Shown here: piece after piece, positions 10,201 to 18,199 of the stretch
Layout of the letters: every line of letters begins with the position of its first letter
Position numbering within the stretch: the stretch's first letter is position 1
NCBI RefSeq assembly: GCF_024347495.1
Contig: NZ_AP025490.1
Span: 62,001-126,000 of the forward strand
Direction: 5' to 3'
Origin: Vibrio gallaecicus
GTDB taxonomy: Bacteria > Pseudomonadota > Gammaproteobacteria > Enterobacterales > Vibrionaceae
Length of the DNA: 64,000 bases
Position numbers and translations under genes: made by a program
Notes under the pieces: generated by a model
Database searches by the model: none
Told to the model about the DNA's origin: nothing
The model's input: the letters and a program-made list of their open reading frames with translations, nothing else

Positions 10201-10431
10201 TTGTTTGTACGGGATATTGATGTCAATGAAATGGATAGAGTGATGGTTCGCTCTATTAATGACTTAGCGAAACAAATGGGCAAACGAACGGTCGCTGAAT
10301 TTGTTGAAAATACTCAGATTATCGACAGACTCATGGAGCTTGGGGTCGATTATGCTCAAGGTTATATCATCGGCAAACCTAAGCCATTAGCGGAGCTGGT
10401 GGAAGAGCTGATTAGAGAGAAGAACATCTAA
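7240..10431 (+). CDS. Periplasmic-sensor PAS-GGDEF-EAL protein (c-di-GMP turnover)
   Basis: I start this gene at the GTG at 7240 because it opens a good signal peptide (RFSLFILMMVCSFFAIAQQ). The frame is open further upstream but would overlap asnC. Parts, in residues from this start: a periplasmic ABC-type binding-protein-like domain (about 45-330); a transmembrane helix (about 350-370); two PAS domains (about 385-615); a GGDEF domain with intact MGGDEF near 710; an EAL domain from about 810. The EAL signature reads EIL, but the downstream acidic DDFGSG and the TETAA region are kept. Just after the signal peptide are four imperfect copies of a six-residue repeat (IAQQKE-like). It probably makes or breaks c-di-GMP in response to a periplasmic ligand; the net activity cannot be told. 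Confidence 0.88.
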   Translation: MRFSLFILMMVCSFFAIAQQKVIAQPKEIAQQKEMAKPKDVLVVHSYHQGFFWTDGFQEGLSKPLNDEGISYRVVYLDAKRVQSQAYLEKVYQLYKSKFSHEEFSAVVVSDNIALHLMQRLAPELKGTPVIFGGINDYSPEMHKDLNATGVTEDIDILNNLNLIQRLQASVDTVYIVSDYSVTGEAVRAQVDGFLAQNPEFDDLVEHFTPDTYQELIQFAQRSDMTNSVLFWVYYRDKNGYISSEDDWRKLNQLTNVPIYMVHDLGLGFGAVGGVIQSGSSQGRETGEVLVDVLASPNEPLPRAKSGSSEVKLDHQQLNRWNLGAETEASVTLLNKPESFIARYRDEIRTIGSVFLLMAIVIFILIYYVNRLRISEKNSRKNQLLLESIFDQSLQFMGIVEQNGVLVSSNTQLHELLYNQGYKLGSPLFEHQHWEDSASQTLKDYFAAGTPHSALRFEGEVWCQDRGSMVLEVSLKPMPNSDLEDVQFLLEARDITSRKLTENKLFQREANLKLYYDKQPVMMITLDGNNRIQQANQFAEQLLGYPLDELLGHRPREFYLEKNVMIPRQVLLLPQQSLKGVWRRDIQYRHADGHTIWIRENIRPLVDSDQLLIVGEDISETHALSEQLEYQARYDLLTNTFNRNHFEQELEKALKEVASHMRTHAMLFLDLDQLKVLNDTAGHEAGDAAILFCAGLLEDVLPYNAILARMGGDEFAVLLKDCTERDAINVCRSIISTMREAPFLWDDIRLNLTSSIGIRLIDHTASSPQMVHAQADAACHIAKEEGRNRYNLYHQDDEDLRRRHLEMECVNLVHDALAHDRLELFAQRILGLDSDHDKMHFEILARIKNSKGEYISPGIFVPASERYNVAHNIDRQVIKQTLQWLEDNFETFNDLGLCSINLSGHSMGNQEFIDFFLESLKTTRVPNCKICLEITETAAMSNMNQAIEFFTKVKELGCLIALDDFGSGLSSFGYLKKLPVDIVKIDGLFVRDIDVNEMDRVMVRSINDLAKQMGKRTVAEFVENTQIIDRLMELGVDYAQGYIIGKPKPLAELVEELIREKNI

Positions 10432-10638
10432 GAATGCTCAATGAGTGGCTGGCATAACTCTAGAGATAGCTATGGTAAGGCGTAATCATTAAGCTGAATA
10501 TTAAAGCATTGAAGAAATGTGCATTTATCGCCACACCATCTAATACTTATTTTTGAGGCAATCAGGTAAACTGCTTGCCTTATTTATTTGCCCTCTCAAT
10601 TTGATTGAGATTTGAATATCGACCTGCTGGAGACGACC

Positions 10639-11418
10639 TTGCACCTACAACTGATCTGCGAAGATGCTAATCAAACTGATCGCCTGAATGATTTAGCTGA
10701 ACGTTGGAACTTATCTCATGATGATGCCAGTGATTTTGCCTTGGTGCTGACCTGTGAAAGGTTAGAACTTCGCAAGGTAGATGAACCTAAACTGGGTGCG
10801 ATTTATGTCGATTTAGTCGGTGGGGCTGTAGGTCACAGACGCAAGTTTGGTGGCGGGAAAGGTCAAGCTATTGCCAAAGCCGCTGGGTTAAATAAAGGGG
10901 CAACTCCCACTATTTTAGATGGTACTGCTGGTTTGGGGCGTGATGCTTTTGTATTGGCATCTTTAGGGTGCAAAGTTCAAATGGTTGAGCGCCATCCGGT
11001 CGTCGCCGCTTTATTAGATGATGGTTTAGAGCGTGCCAAGCAAGACGCAGGCATTGGTTCATGGGTAAGCGAACGCATGAGCTTAATTCATGCCTCAAGC
11101 CATGACGCTTTAGATAAACTCGCCAATGATTCAAATTTTCAACAACCAGATGTAGTGTACTTGGACCCTATGTACCCACATCCTGAAAATAAAAAGAAAT
11201 CCGCGTTAGTCAAAAAAGAAATGCGAGTTTTCCAGTCTTTAGTGGGAGCAGATTTAGACGCTGATGGTTTATTACAGCCTGCATTACTACTGGCCAGCAA
11301 GCGAGTGGTCGTGAAAAGACCAGATTACGCAGACTGGTTAGATGATAAAAAACCAAGTATGGCTATTGAGACAAAAAAGAACCGTTTTGATGTGTATGTA
11401 AAGGCTTCAATGACTTAG
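10639..11418 (+). CDS. rsmJ: 16S rRNA (guanine-1516-N2)-methyltransferase
   Basis: This is RsmJ (YhiQ), which methylates G1516 of 16S rRNA. Family signatures are [30 protein letters not shown] (SAM site), LDPMYPH (catalytic motif) and [16 protein letters not shown]. The start needs a choice. No ATG fits; a TTG at 10612 opens the frame, but the TTG at 10639 has GGAG six bases upstream and gives an N-terminus LHLQLICED matching the family, about 259 residues. Both are rare starts. It stands alone between the GGDEF-EAL gene and a small hypothetical gene. Confidence 0.93.
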   Translation: MHLQLICEDANQTDRLNDLAERWNLSHDDASDFALVLTCERLELRKVDEPKLGAIYVDLVGGAVGHRRKFGGGKGQAIAKAAGLNKGATPTILDGTAGLGRDAFVLASLGCKVQMVERHPVVAALLDDGLERAKQDAGIGSWVSERMSLIHASSHDALDKLANDSNFQQPDVVYLDPMYPHPENKKKSALVKKEMRVFQSLVGADLDADGLLQPALLLASKRVVVKRPDYADWLDDKKPSMAIETKKNRFDVYVKASMT

Positions 11419-11540
11419 CGAAAGGCTGTTTTATTTAACCGACATAAATACGAAAAATTACTATTTATTGCTTGCGGTCGGTGAAATCTAGATGTATATC
11501 TAACTAAGAATTATTACCATTCTTAGCTGGAGTTGTAGAA

Positions 11541-12179
11541 ATGGCTAAACGTTTTTGTAAGCTGAACCGACGAGACATCACTGAACATTTAGGTGAAATC
11601 CATAACTTGGTGACGGAACCTAAATTTGTGTGCCGTTCTTGTGCCCGTTCATCTGCAGATAAAGCCAATCTATGCAAGCCATCAGCAATACCACCTGTGG
11701 GTTGCCAAACTAAGTCGGTAGCAGAAAAAGCCGCTTGTGGTTTGCTTGCTGAAACTCTTCCAACTCCTGAACTGACCTTAGTTGATCAAATTCCCGTGTC
11801 ATTTGCGGAGCCTCAAGCTGAAGTGGTACAAATTTTCGAACCTACACCTTTAGAAGAGCAGGCTGTTTTAGAGACTAATGTTTCTAAGAAAAAAGTGAAA
11901 AAGGCAGCCAAAATTGGTGTTGAAGCATTAGTGCTAGAGCAAAAACTAACGCTAGAAAAAAATGATAAGCTGGGGCGTAAAGAACTGAAGCGTGCGAAAA
12001 AATCGCTTAAAAAGCGTGAGAAATACAATAAAAAGCTAGCAAAAGTAGTGAAGCAGCACAGAAAGCTGCTTAAAAAGAGTCAGAAGCTTGAAAGCCAATT
12101 CGAAAGAATGAGCGCACATATCGAAAGTGTAGTATTGAATGAAAGGCAAATTTCAGACTCAACCAAGCATATCCACTAA
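11541..12179 (+). CDS. Hypothetical basic coiled-coil protein
   Basis: This 212-residue protein is not one I recognise. The N-terminal part (about residues 1-60) has several cysteines, including VCRSCARSS, which might bind a metal or iron-sulfur cluster. The middle is acidic and proline-containing. From about residue 115 to 200 it is a very lysine-rich helix (KKVKKAAKIG, KRAKKSLKKREKYNKK) that should form a coiled coil. A ribosome site (TGGAG) lies before the ATG. The following terminator closes the unit. Nucleic-acid or ribosome binding would suit its charge, but this is a guess. Confidence 0.75.
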   Translation: MAKRFCKLNRRDITEHLGEIHNLVTEPKFVCRSCARSSADKANLCKPSAIPPVGCQTKSVAEKAACGLLAETLPTPELTLVDQIPVSFAEPQAEVVQIFEPTPLEEQAVLETNVSKKKVKKAAKIGVEALVLEQKLTLEKNDKLGRKELKRAKKSLKKREKYNKKLAKVVKQHRKLLKKSQKLESQFERMSAHIESVVLNERQISDSTKHIH

Positions 12180-12228
12180 CTGGAAATAACAAACGGGTAA
12201 TTAGCCCTATTAAGTAATTATAAAGATC

Positions 12229-12264
12229 AAAAAATAGCGACTGTCACCAGTCGCTATTTTTATT
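12229..12264. terminator. Bidirectional terminator
   Basis: A near-perfect 14-bp stem (AAAAATAGCGACTG and its complement) with a four-base loop separates two convergent genes, with A and T runs on either side. Confidence 0.9.
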
Positions 12265-12275
12265 TGTTAGTGTGC

Positions 12276-13136
12276 TTATGCTACTCGCTTTTTTACCCAA
12301 GTTTCATTGACCCACAATGAAAGTAAAATAATACCGCCACCAATAGAAAGCCTGACTAAATCAACATCTCTATTCCAAATCAAAATATTCACCACAAGCC
12401 CTGCTGGGACTAATGCGTTATTCATCACTGCTAAAGCACCTGCATTAACCATGCACGCGCCTTTGTTCCACACAAAATAGCCTAAACCGGAAGCTATTAG
12501 CCCTAAATAAATAAGTACGCCCCATTGTAATGGTGTCGTCGGTAATTTGTCTGGATTACCGAGGAGCATGAAAGCGACAGATGCCACACATAATGCGCCT
12601 AAGTAGAAGTAGCCAAAGATGGTATGTTGAGGCAAATCTATTGATTCTTTCTCCATCACCACTTTGTAGCTCACCTGACCAATCGCAAAGCACAGGTTCG
12701 CACCTTGCACCACCAAAAAGCCCATTAAGAAATTTTCATTAATACCGGCAAACTTTATGAATACTGCGCCAACTACCGCAATTGCAGCTGTGACTAAATA
12801 CCAAGGAGAGAAGCGACCTTTTAGGAAGTCATAAAAAAGAGTGACGTAAATTGGGGTGAAAACCGTAAACAACAGCACTTCAGGTACAGAAAGTAGTAAG
12901 AAAGATTGATAGTAGAAGCAATACATTAACCCTAATTGAATACCCCCAATTGACATTAGTTTAGCAATTAAAGGTTTAGGGACATTACGGAATTTTAAGA
13001 AAGGTAAAAAGACTAAGCCTGCTAAGGCAACGCGCATTAATACCGAGAACCAAGCATCTACCTGACCTGCGAGGTAAACGCCGATCAAGCTAAAAGAAAA
13101 CGCCCAAAGTAGGGTGACTGCAGCTAAATAACTCAT
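12276..13136 (-). CDS. EamA/DMT-superfamily transporter
   Basis: This 286-residue inner-membrane protein has about ten hydrophobic helices and two EamA repeats (roughly residues 1-135 and 145-280). It starts MSYLAAVTLLWAFSFSLIG, where WAFSF is a typical first-helix motif of the drug/metabolite transporter superfamily. The substrate cannot be told; amino acids, amines or carboxylates are usual. It lies upstream of a convergent terminator. The uspA gene behind it is on the same strand, 53 bp away, so the two may be read together. Confidence 0.88.
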   Translation of the reverse strand: MSYLAAVTLLWAFSFSLIGVYLAGQVDAWFSVLMRVALAGLVFLPFLKFRNVPKPLIAKLMSIGGIQLGLMYCFYYQSFLLLSVPEVLLFTVFTPIYVTLFYDFLKGRFSPWYLVTAAIAVVGAVFIKFAGINENFLMGFLVVQGANLCFAIGQVSYKVVMEKESIDLPQHTIFGYFYLGALCVASVAFMLLGNPDKLPTTPLQWGVLIYLGLIASGLGYFVWNKGACMVNAGALAVMNNALVPAGLVVNILIWNRDVDLVRLSIGGGIILLSLWVNETWVKKRVA

Positions 13137-13189
13137 AAATCGATCTATTTGTTAAATGAATGTTCTGCAGTCTACCGAATCTTGTAATC

Positions 13190-13624
13190 TTAGTCTTGAG
13201 AATCCCGCAGGGGTACGACCAGCATGTCGACAGGAGAGGCATTGATCAGTTGGCGAGTGGACGAAAGTAGTTTGCTCCAAAAATCTTGATGGTGGCCGCA
13301 AACGACTAAATCAACGTTGAATTCATTAATCGTGTCACAGAGTTCATTACTTAAATCGCCGCTTCCGACTAAAGTATGAGTGACTGGATACTGTGCATGC
13401 TCCGCAAAATTTTGCAGTTGAATACGAGAAGCTTCCATTGCGTTATGTTGGGTTTCAGCCATGTTGATGTCAATAAGCCCGGTATAAAGCTCCGCATAAT
13501 TGATATCAATATGGATAAAAGACACTTTAGAACCTAACGGCTTGGCGAGCGCTACCGCCTTATCTACCAATAGCTTACTGTCATCGGACAAATCGACGGC
13601 GACTAAAATATGTTGGTAACTCAT
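13190..13624 (-). CDS. uspA: Universal stress protein A
   Basis: This 144-residue protein has the UspA fold signature: MSYQHILVAVDLSDDSKLLVDKA at the start, and VVCGHHQDFWSKLLSSTRQLI near the end. It matches UspA in length and neighbourhood (uspB, yhiN and rsmJ nearby, as in E. coli). UspA proteins accumulate in stationary phase and under stress. The sequence has SSTRQLI where nucleotide-binding Usp proteins carry a G-x2-G-x9-G-S/T loop, so it belongs to the non-ATP-binding UspA group. Confidence 0.92.
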   Translation of the reverse strand: MSYQHILVAVDLSDDSKLLVDKAVALAKPLGSKVSFIHIDINYAELYTGLIDINMAETQHNAMEASRIQLQNFAEHAQYPVTHTLVGSGDLSNELCDTINEFNVDLVVCGHHQDFWSKLLSSTRQLINASPVDMLVVPLRDSQD

Positions 13625-13812
13625 ACTGCTATCTCCCTATTATCGGTCTTATTATAGATTAGCACCGTCCTGTACGTTTTTTTGCCAGAGTGATCTCATA
13701 TCCATTGTATTGCGTAGGAATACTAATCTTGTTCGGTGAAGTATTGGACTAAGAGATATCGCTTAAATAGTGATATAGTAAACCAAATTAAAGAGGTAAC
13801 TAGGAGACTTTA

Positions 13813-14340
13813 ATGCTATCTAAAACTATGGTCGAACAACTGAATGAGCAAATTAATCTAGAATTTTTCTCATCCAATCTATACTTACAAATGAGTGCTT
13901 GGTGTGAAGATAAAGGATTTGAAGGTGCAGCTGAGTTTCTGCGTGTTCATGCCGTAGAAGAAATGGAACACATGCAACGTCTATTCACTTACGTGAGTGA
14001 GACCGGTGCAATGCCAATTTTAGGTGCTATTGAAGCTCCAAAACATGAATTTGGTAGTTTAGGTGATGTGTTCCGTGAAACTTACGAACATGAGCAGATG
14101 ATTACTCAACAAATCAACAAACTGGCTCACGTTGCTTTTACATCACAAGATTACTCAACGTTTAACTTCCTACAGTGGTACGTGGCTGAGCAGCACGAAG
14201 AAGAGAAGTTATTTAAAGGCGTTCTAGACAAGTTAGAGCTTGTTGGTGAAGACGGTAAAGCGTTGTTCTTCATTGATAAAGATTTAGCTCAATTGGCAAA
14301 AGATGGTTCATCTTCAATTATGGAAGCTCCTGCAGCGTAA
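13813..14340 (+). CDS. ftnA: Bacterial non-haem ferritin
   Basis: This 175-residue ferritin stores iron as a 24-subunit shell. The ferroxidase ligands are visible: Glu in NLEFFSS, ExxH in [10 protein letters not shown], and Glu in [11 protein letters not shown]. The length and the N-terminal [18 protein letters not shown] match FtnA. AGGAG precedes the ATG. It is placed between uspA and uspB, a Vibrio arrangement not found in E. coli. Iron control would be expected, possibly through Fur or RyhB (ryhB is in this same window), but I see no clear Fur box directly upstream. Confidence 0.95.
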   Translation: MLSKTMVEQLNEQINLEFFSSNLYLQMSAWCEDKGFEGAAEFLRVHAVEEMEHMQRLFTYVSETGAMPILGAIEAPKHEFGSLGDVFRETYEHEQMITQQINKLAHVAFTSQDYSTFNFLQWYVAEQHEEEKLFKGVLDKLELVGEDGKALFFIDKDLAQLAKDGSSSIMEAPAA

Positions 14341-14409
14341 AGTTGTAAGAAAATAGTCAGCTGATTGTCTTTTTCTTTTGAGCGTCGATGAAGATGTAGG
14401 GAGGAAAGG

Positions 14410-14733
14410 ATGATCAGCGGAGACACTATTCTATTTGCGCTTATGTTTGTGACATGCGTTAACTGGGCTCGTTATTTAACGGCTTTACGTACATTAATCT
14501 ACATTATGCGAGAAGCTCACCCGCTACTTTATCAACAAGTAGATGGCGGTGGGTTCTTCACCACGCATGGCAATATGACTAAGCAAGTTCGCTTATTTAG
14601 TTATATTAAAAGTAAAGAGTATCACCATCATCACGATACTATGTTTATCACTAAATGTAGCCGAGTAAGAGAGCTGTTTATCTTATCGGTATCTTTACTT
14701 GGGGTAACACTGCTTGCTGCATTCATAGTGTAG
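14410..14733 (+). CDS. uspB: Universal stress protein B
   Basis: This 107-residue membrane protein matches UspB throughout: an N-terminal transmembrane helix, then the conserved DPLLYQ-like stretch [24 protein letters not shown], the HHHHDTMF region, and a C-terminal helix. UspB is linked to ethanol resistance in stationary phase in E. coli and is under sigma-S there. GGGAGGAAAGG before the ATG is a strong ribosome site. It follows ftnA by 69 bp and probably shares its transcript. Confidence 0.93.
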   Translation: MISGDTILFALMFVTCVNWARYLTALRTLIYIMREAHPLLYQQVDGGGFFTTHGNMTKQVRLFSYIKSKEYHHHHDTMFITKCSRVRELFILSVSLLGVTLLAAFIV

Positions 14734-14842
14734 AGCTAAGCAAATAGACATAGAGTGGAACCGTTTTGGGTTGCCACTGAGCTGGGTAATTGATCATCAA
14801 TTGCAAAGTTAAGTTTTGCCGCTAAAATAGCGACAAATTAGT

Positions 14843-14874
14843 AAGGATGTGCTGTTAATGCACATCCTTTTTTA
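14843..14874 (+). terminator. Terminator after uspB
   Basis: A perfect 10-bp stem AAGGATGTGC/GCACATCCTT with a seven-base loop is followed by six or more T. Confidence 0.9.
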
Positions 14875-14941
14875 TTGGTGAAATCACCACTACAGGACGT
14901 AGCTCGGCTGATCAGTAAGTGAAGAGTTAAAACAGACCACT

Positions 14942-15979
14942 ATGAGTGAAAAATTTGATGTAATCGTAATTGGCGCTGGCGCAGCCGGTCTAATGTGCGC
15001 AGCAGAAGCGGGAAAACGTGGACGCCGAGTGCTTGTGGTCGATCATGCGAAAAAGCCAGGGCGAAAAATCCTGATTTCTGGTGGTGGTCGTTGTAATTTC
15101 ACTAACTACGATGTGACAGCCAATAACTTCCTTTGTAAAAACCCACACTTCGTTAAGTCTGCTTTATCTCAGTATACCAACTGGGATTTCGTTTCAATGG
15201 TATGCAAGCACGGTATTGATTTTGAAGAGCGCGATCATAGCCAGTTATTCTGTGTAAATGACTCTACGGCAAAAGACATCGTGAGCATGCTGCTAGAAGA
15301 ATGTAAGCAAGCGAATGTTGAGCAGCGTTATCGCTGTGATGTGCACTCAATTGAGAAGCAAGAGTCCGGTTTTAAATTGCACTTAAATACAGATGTCGTC
15401 GAATGTGAATCACTAGTGGTGGCGACTGGTGGGCTTTCAATGCCTAAGTTAGGTGCCACTCCATTTGGCTATAAAGTTGCTGAACAGTTCGGTTTGTCTA
15501 TCATCCCAACGACCGCGGGTTTAGTCCCTTTCACATTGCATAAAGCAGACAAAGAAGACTTTGCTGAGCTCTCTGGTATTGCAGTACCCGCTGAGATTAC
15601 CGCTCAAGATGGGACTCTATTTAAAGAAGCATTATTGTTCACTCACCGAGGGTTGTCCGGACCTTCTGTATTACAAATCTCATCTTTTTGGAAAGCAGGT
15701 CAAGCGGTTTCAATCAACTTGGTACCAGAAGCCGATGTGGATGCGTTATTGGAGCAATCTCGTGAGCAACATCCTAATCAAAGTTTAAAAAACACACTCG
15801 CAAAAGTGCTGCCAAAGCGTCTAGTTGAAGTATTAATTGAGCGTAAAGAGCTAGAAGATAAACCGCTGAAACAGTTTAATGAAAAGCAGCTAAAGGCGAT
15901 CACAGAGTACTTAGAGAACTGGAAAATTGCCCCAAATGGCACTGAAGGCTATAGAACGGCATTATTCCTAACACACTAA
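14942..15979 (+). pseudogene. yhiN: yhiN 5' part, cut by island insertion
   Basis: This is the first 340 codons of the core HI0933/YhiN-type FAD-dependent oxidoreductase, with the dinucleotide site VIVIGAGAAGLMCA and GGGRCNFTNYDVT. At TEGYRTA the host reading ends (15961) and the frame runs five codons into island sequence (LFLTH) before stopping. The missing last 57 residues are found at 36995-37168. Joining the two pieces at the shared AACGGCA gives an in-frame 397-residue protein, the same size as the intact copy inside the island. The truncated product lacks the C-terminal FAD-contact segment (GLYFIGE...NFQWAWSSG), so it is probably inactive. Confidence 0.95.
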
Positions 15980-15990
15980 GTTGTCAAAAT
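15955..15990 (+). repeat. Island left end: core AACGGCA and left terminal inverted repeat
   Basis: AACGGCA (15955-15961) also occurs at the right junction (36988-36994). Inside it are TTCCTAACACA (15965-15975) and TAAGTTGTCAAAAT (15977-15990). Both recur in inverted orientation at the right end (36977-36987 and 36958-36971). The spacing between the two blocks is 1 base here and 5 on the right. These are the likely recombinase sites. Confidence 0.93.
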
Positions 15991-16000
15991 CAGAGTTAAT

Positions 16001-16027
16001 ACTTAACTTAAGTTTATGTTATATAAT
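16001..16027 (+). promoter_or_regulatory. Subterminal arm repeat and possible promoter of the recombinase genes
   Basis: ACTTAACTT (16001-16009) recurs inverted near the right end as AAGTTAAGT (36917-36925). It runs into a short palindrome ACTTAAGT. A TATAAT hexamer at 16022-16027 is a candidate -10 for the recombinase operon starting at 16088, but I see no good -35. The arrangement would let a recombinase bound at the end also touch its own promoter. Confidence 0.4.
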
Positions 16028-16087
16028 AATATTACTTGAATTTTAAGTGTTTATTTTTGATTGAAATAATGACAATTAGGTGGGTTC

Positions 16088-18199
16088 ATGAAATATCATG
16101 TCCAAAATGGTAAACCAGGCTTTAACTACACTTGCGATCGTGGAATCGATCGATTTATTGAACTTTCAACTTATCACTTCCAGCTTAAAGATAGAGATGT
16201 CCTATCTGACCTAATGATTCTTTATTGTCAAGGCAAGAGATCTGCATCTTATGTGTCTTGGATTAAACGCATCAACAGTACACTATATGCAACATTAGAA
16301 TATATACGCATAGACTGCCTACCAACTAACGTGACTGGATGGCGTGAATTAGTGAAGCAAGCGTATGCTAAAACACTAGTCTCCCCAAACAACAAAGCGT
16401 TATCTACTCGTGTTGATGAGTGGAACAAAAATCTCAAACCTTTCCTACTGTTCTTGAAAGATCGGGACGTGATACCTCCTCACGTGATTATTCCTAGAAT
16501 GAAAAAAACAGGTGAACTTACTAAGAAAAGTAGTTTTAAGGCGGTGTTAATAGGTGAAAAAAAAGCAACTGAAGTTAAAGTCGATGACACCATTAACAAT
16601 GTCTTAGTTCCAATTTCTCTTTCTAGAAGTGATGCCGAATACCTTGATGAGATACAGTTTGATTTGAAGCGTTCAAGGAACGCATTGCATGATAGCTTGA
16701 TGAAATATTGGAAAGCTATCAAAACACATTATGACTTTGCTCAATCTTTGATGGAAGACTTTCCTAAGAAACACCCTCTATTATTGGAACGCTATAAAAA
16801 TGGTGATCTGTATGATTACTTCTACGACAAGAATGATTTAGGTAAAAATGGTAAACCAAAACCTCCGCGCAGAAAACATATAGCTAATCCAACGTCATTA
16901 TTTGGCTCAATGCTGCTTATGTATGTTGTAGGTTCTGAATGTAATGGCATTTTCACTATACATGAGCTTCCCAAAGTGAAGTTACCCAACAAGATATCTG
17001 ATTCCGCAATCACAAGTGATGATGTTGTGTGTTTACCTGAGTTGGGTTTTGAATCTTCCGAGAATATAGACCTCTCTCACCGATTTGATTGGTGCTTCGG
17101 TTTCCTGCGCAACGCAGACATTGGTTGCTTGATAGCGTTATTGATGATGCTAAACCCCAAGTTTACGTACATATCACTGTTGCAAGCTAAGGTAAAATAT
17201 ATAGATGACACGCCGTTATTGGAGCTGGATGATTTAGGAATGTCGTTCTCTATTACTAAAGCTCGTGCATCAGATATGAAAAAAGAAAGCCTTGATGATG
17301 TTAGCCTAGGAATAATAGAATTTCTTCATGAGGTTCGCGAAAAACACCTTCATTTAATAAAAAATAAGAGGCAAGAAAACTTTCTATTTTTGGCTTACTC
17401 CCGAAAGAGTAAAGGGTTAGTTAATCCTGATTCTTGTAAGGTGGATAAAATCATAACAGGAACTGAATCTAAATCCTCAACTGAGCAAGGATGCAAGCAG
17501 ACACACCTATCAAGTCATTTTCCTTCATTGCTTGGTGTTGGATTAGGGCTTGGCGCAATAAACCACTCTAAGATACGAGCATCTGAGGGTGTTTTAGAGT
17601 GGTTCAGGACAGGTTCGATAGCTTCAGTCTCACGAGTTTTAGGAAACACAAAAAAAGTAGCCCTCAAGTACTATATTCCTGAGCCTTTGATCGCTCAATA
17701 CAATACAAGGTTAGTTCGACGGTTTCAGAATCTACTTATCATGACAGCAACCTTCAAGGAAGAGTACTGTCTTGAGGCTGTCGATTTTAATTCTTGGCAA
17801 GAAATACACCACTTCCTTTTGACGATCCTAGAGGATGAGGGTAATAAAAGTCCTCTTATTGAGCATTTACGTAGTCTATCTTCGGAAGGTACAAGCGGTG
17901 AGATGAAAGGAAAGTTAGATGTTCCACTTTCTGAAAATACACTGACTGCACTATATCTATATCGACTAGCCGCACTAAATAGCTCGGTGAGCTCAAAGAG
18001 CTTATCTATAGTGGATGATGCAACTCGGCTATCGCCTTTTGCTTTTATTACACTTGCAGAACATCTCATAAATTCCCTTCCTACCAGTAAAGAATCACGC
18101 ATAAGTCAAATGCACATAAGAGCTACAGAACATGCTGCCATGCTATTGAATAAAACAAGCTGGTGTAATTTATTTGTATCTAAGGGGAAAGTGCAATGA
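16088..18199 (+). CDS. Large tyrosine-recombinase-like protein, degenerate catalytic set
   Basis: This 703-residue protein is the first of four overlapping recombination genes. The C-terminal half keeps the outline of a tyrosine recombinase: NHSKIR near residue 490, then LGNTKKVALKYYIPEP near 518-533, equivalent to the usual LGH...T..Y box. Here the His of GH is Asn, the His-Arg spacing is one longer than HxxR, and the first catalytic Arg region (LMMLNPKF) has no clear Arg. About 170 residues follow the Tyr box. It may be catalytically weak or serve as a structural partner. Its stop overlaps the next start (ATGA). It resembles the largest proteins of multi-recombinase elements; I cannot name it safely. 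Confidence 0.75.
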   Translation: MKYHVQNGKPGFNYTCDRGIDRFIELSTYHFQLKDRDVLSDLMILYCQGKRSASYVSWIKRINSTLYATLEYIRIDCLPTNVTGWRELVKQAYAKTLVSPNNKALSTRVDEWNKNLKPFLLFLKDRDVIPPHVIIPRMKKTGELTKKSSFKAVLIGEKKATEVKVDDTINNVLVPISLSRSDAEYLDEIQFDLKRSRNALHDSLMKYWKAIKTHYDFAQSLMEDFPKKHPLLLERYKNGDLYDYFYDKNDLGKNGKPKPPRRKHIANPTSLFGSMLLMYVVGSECNGIFTIHELPKVKLPNKISDSAITSDDVVCLPELGFESSENIDLSHRFDWCFGFLRNADIGCLIALLMMLNPKFTYISLLQAKVKYIDDTPLLELDDLGMSFSITKARASDMKKESLDDVSLGIIEFLHEVREKHLHLIKNKRQENFLFLAYSRKSKGLVNPDSCKVDKIITGTESKSSTEQGCKQTHLSSHFPSLLGVGLGLGAINHSKIRASEGVLEWFRTGSIASVSRVLGNTKKVALKYYIPEPLIAQYNTRLVRRFQNLLIMTATFKEEYCLEAVDFNSWQEIHHFLLTILEDEGNKSPLIEHLRSLSSEGTSGEMKGKLDVPLSENTLTALYLYRLAALNSSVSSKSLSIVDDATRLSPFAFITLAEHLINSLPTSKESRISQMHIRATEHAAMLLNKTSWCNLFVSKGKVQ

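Noticed and set aside
14342-14385. Terminator between ftnA and uspB
   Set aside because: Only a short palindrome around CAGCTG with a late T-rich stretch; the stem is too weak to call.
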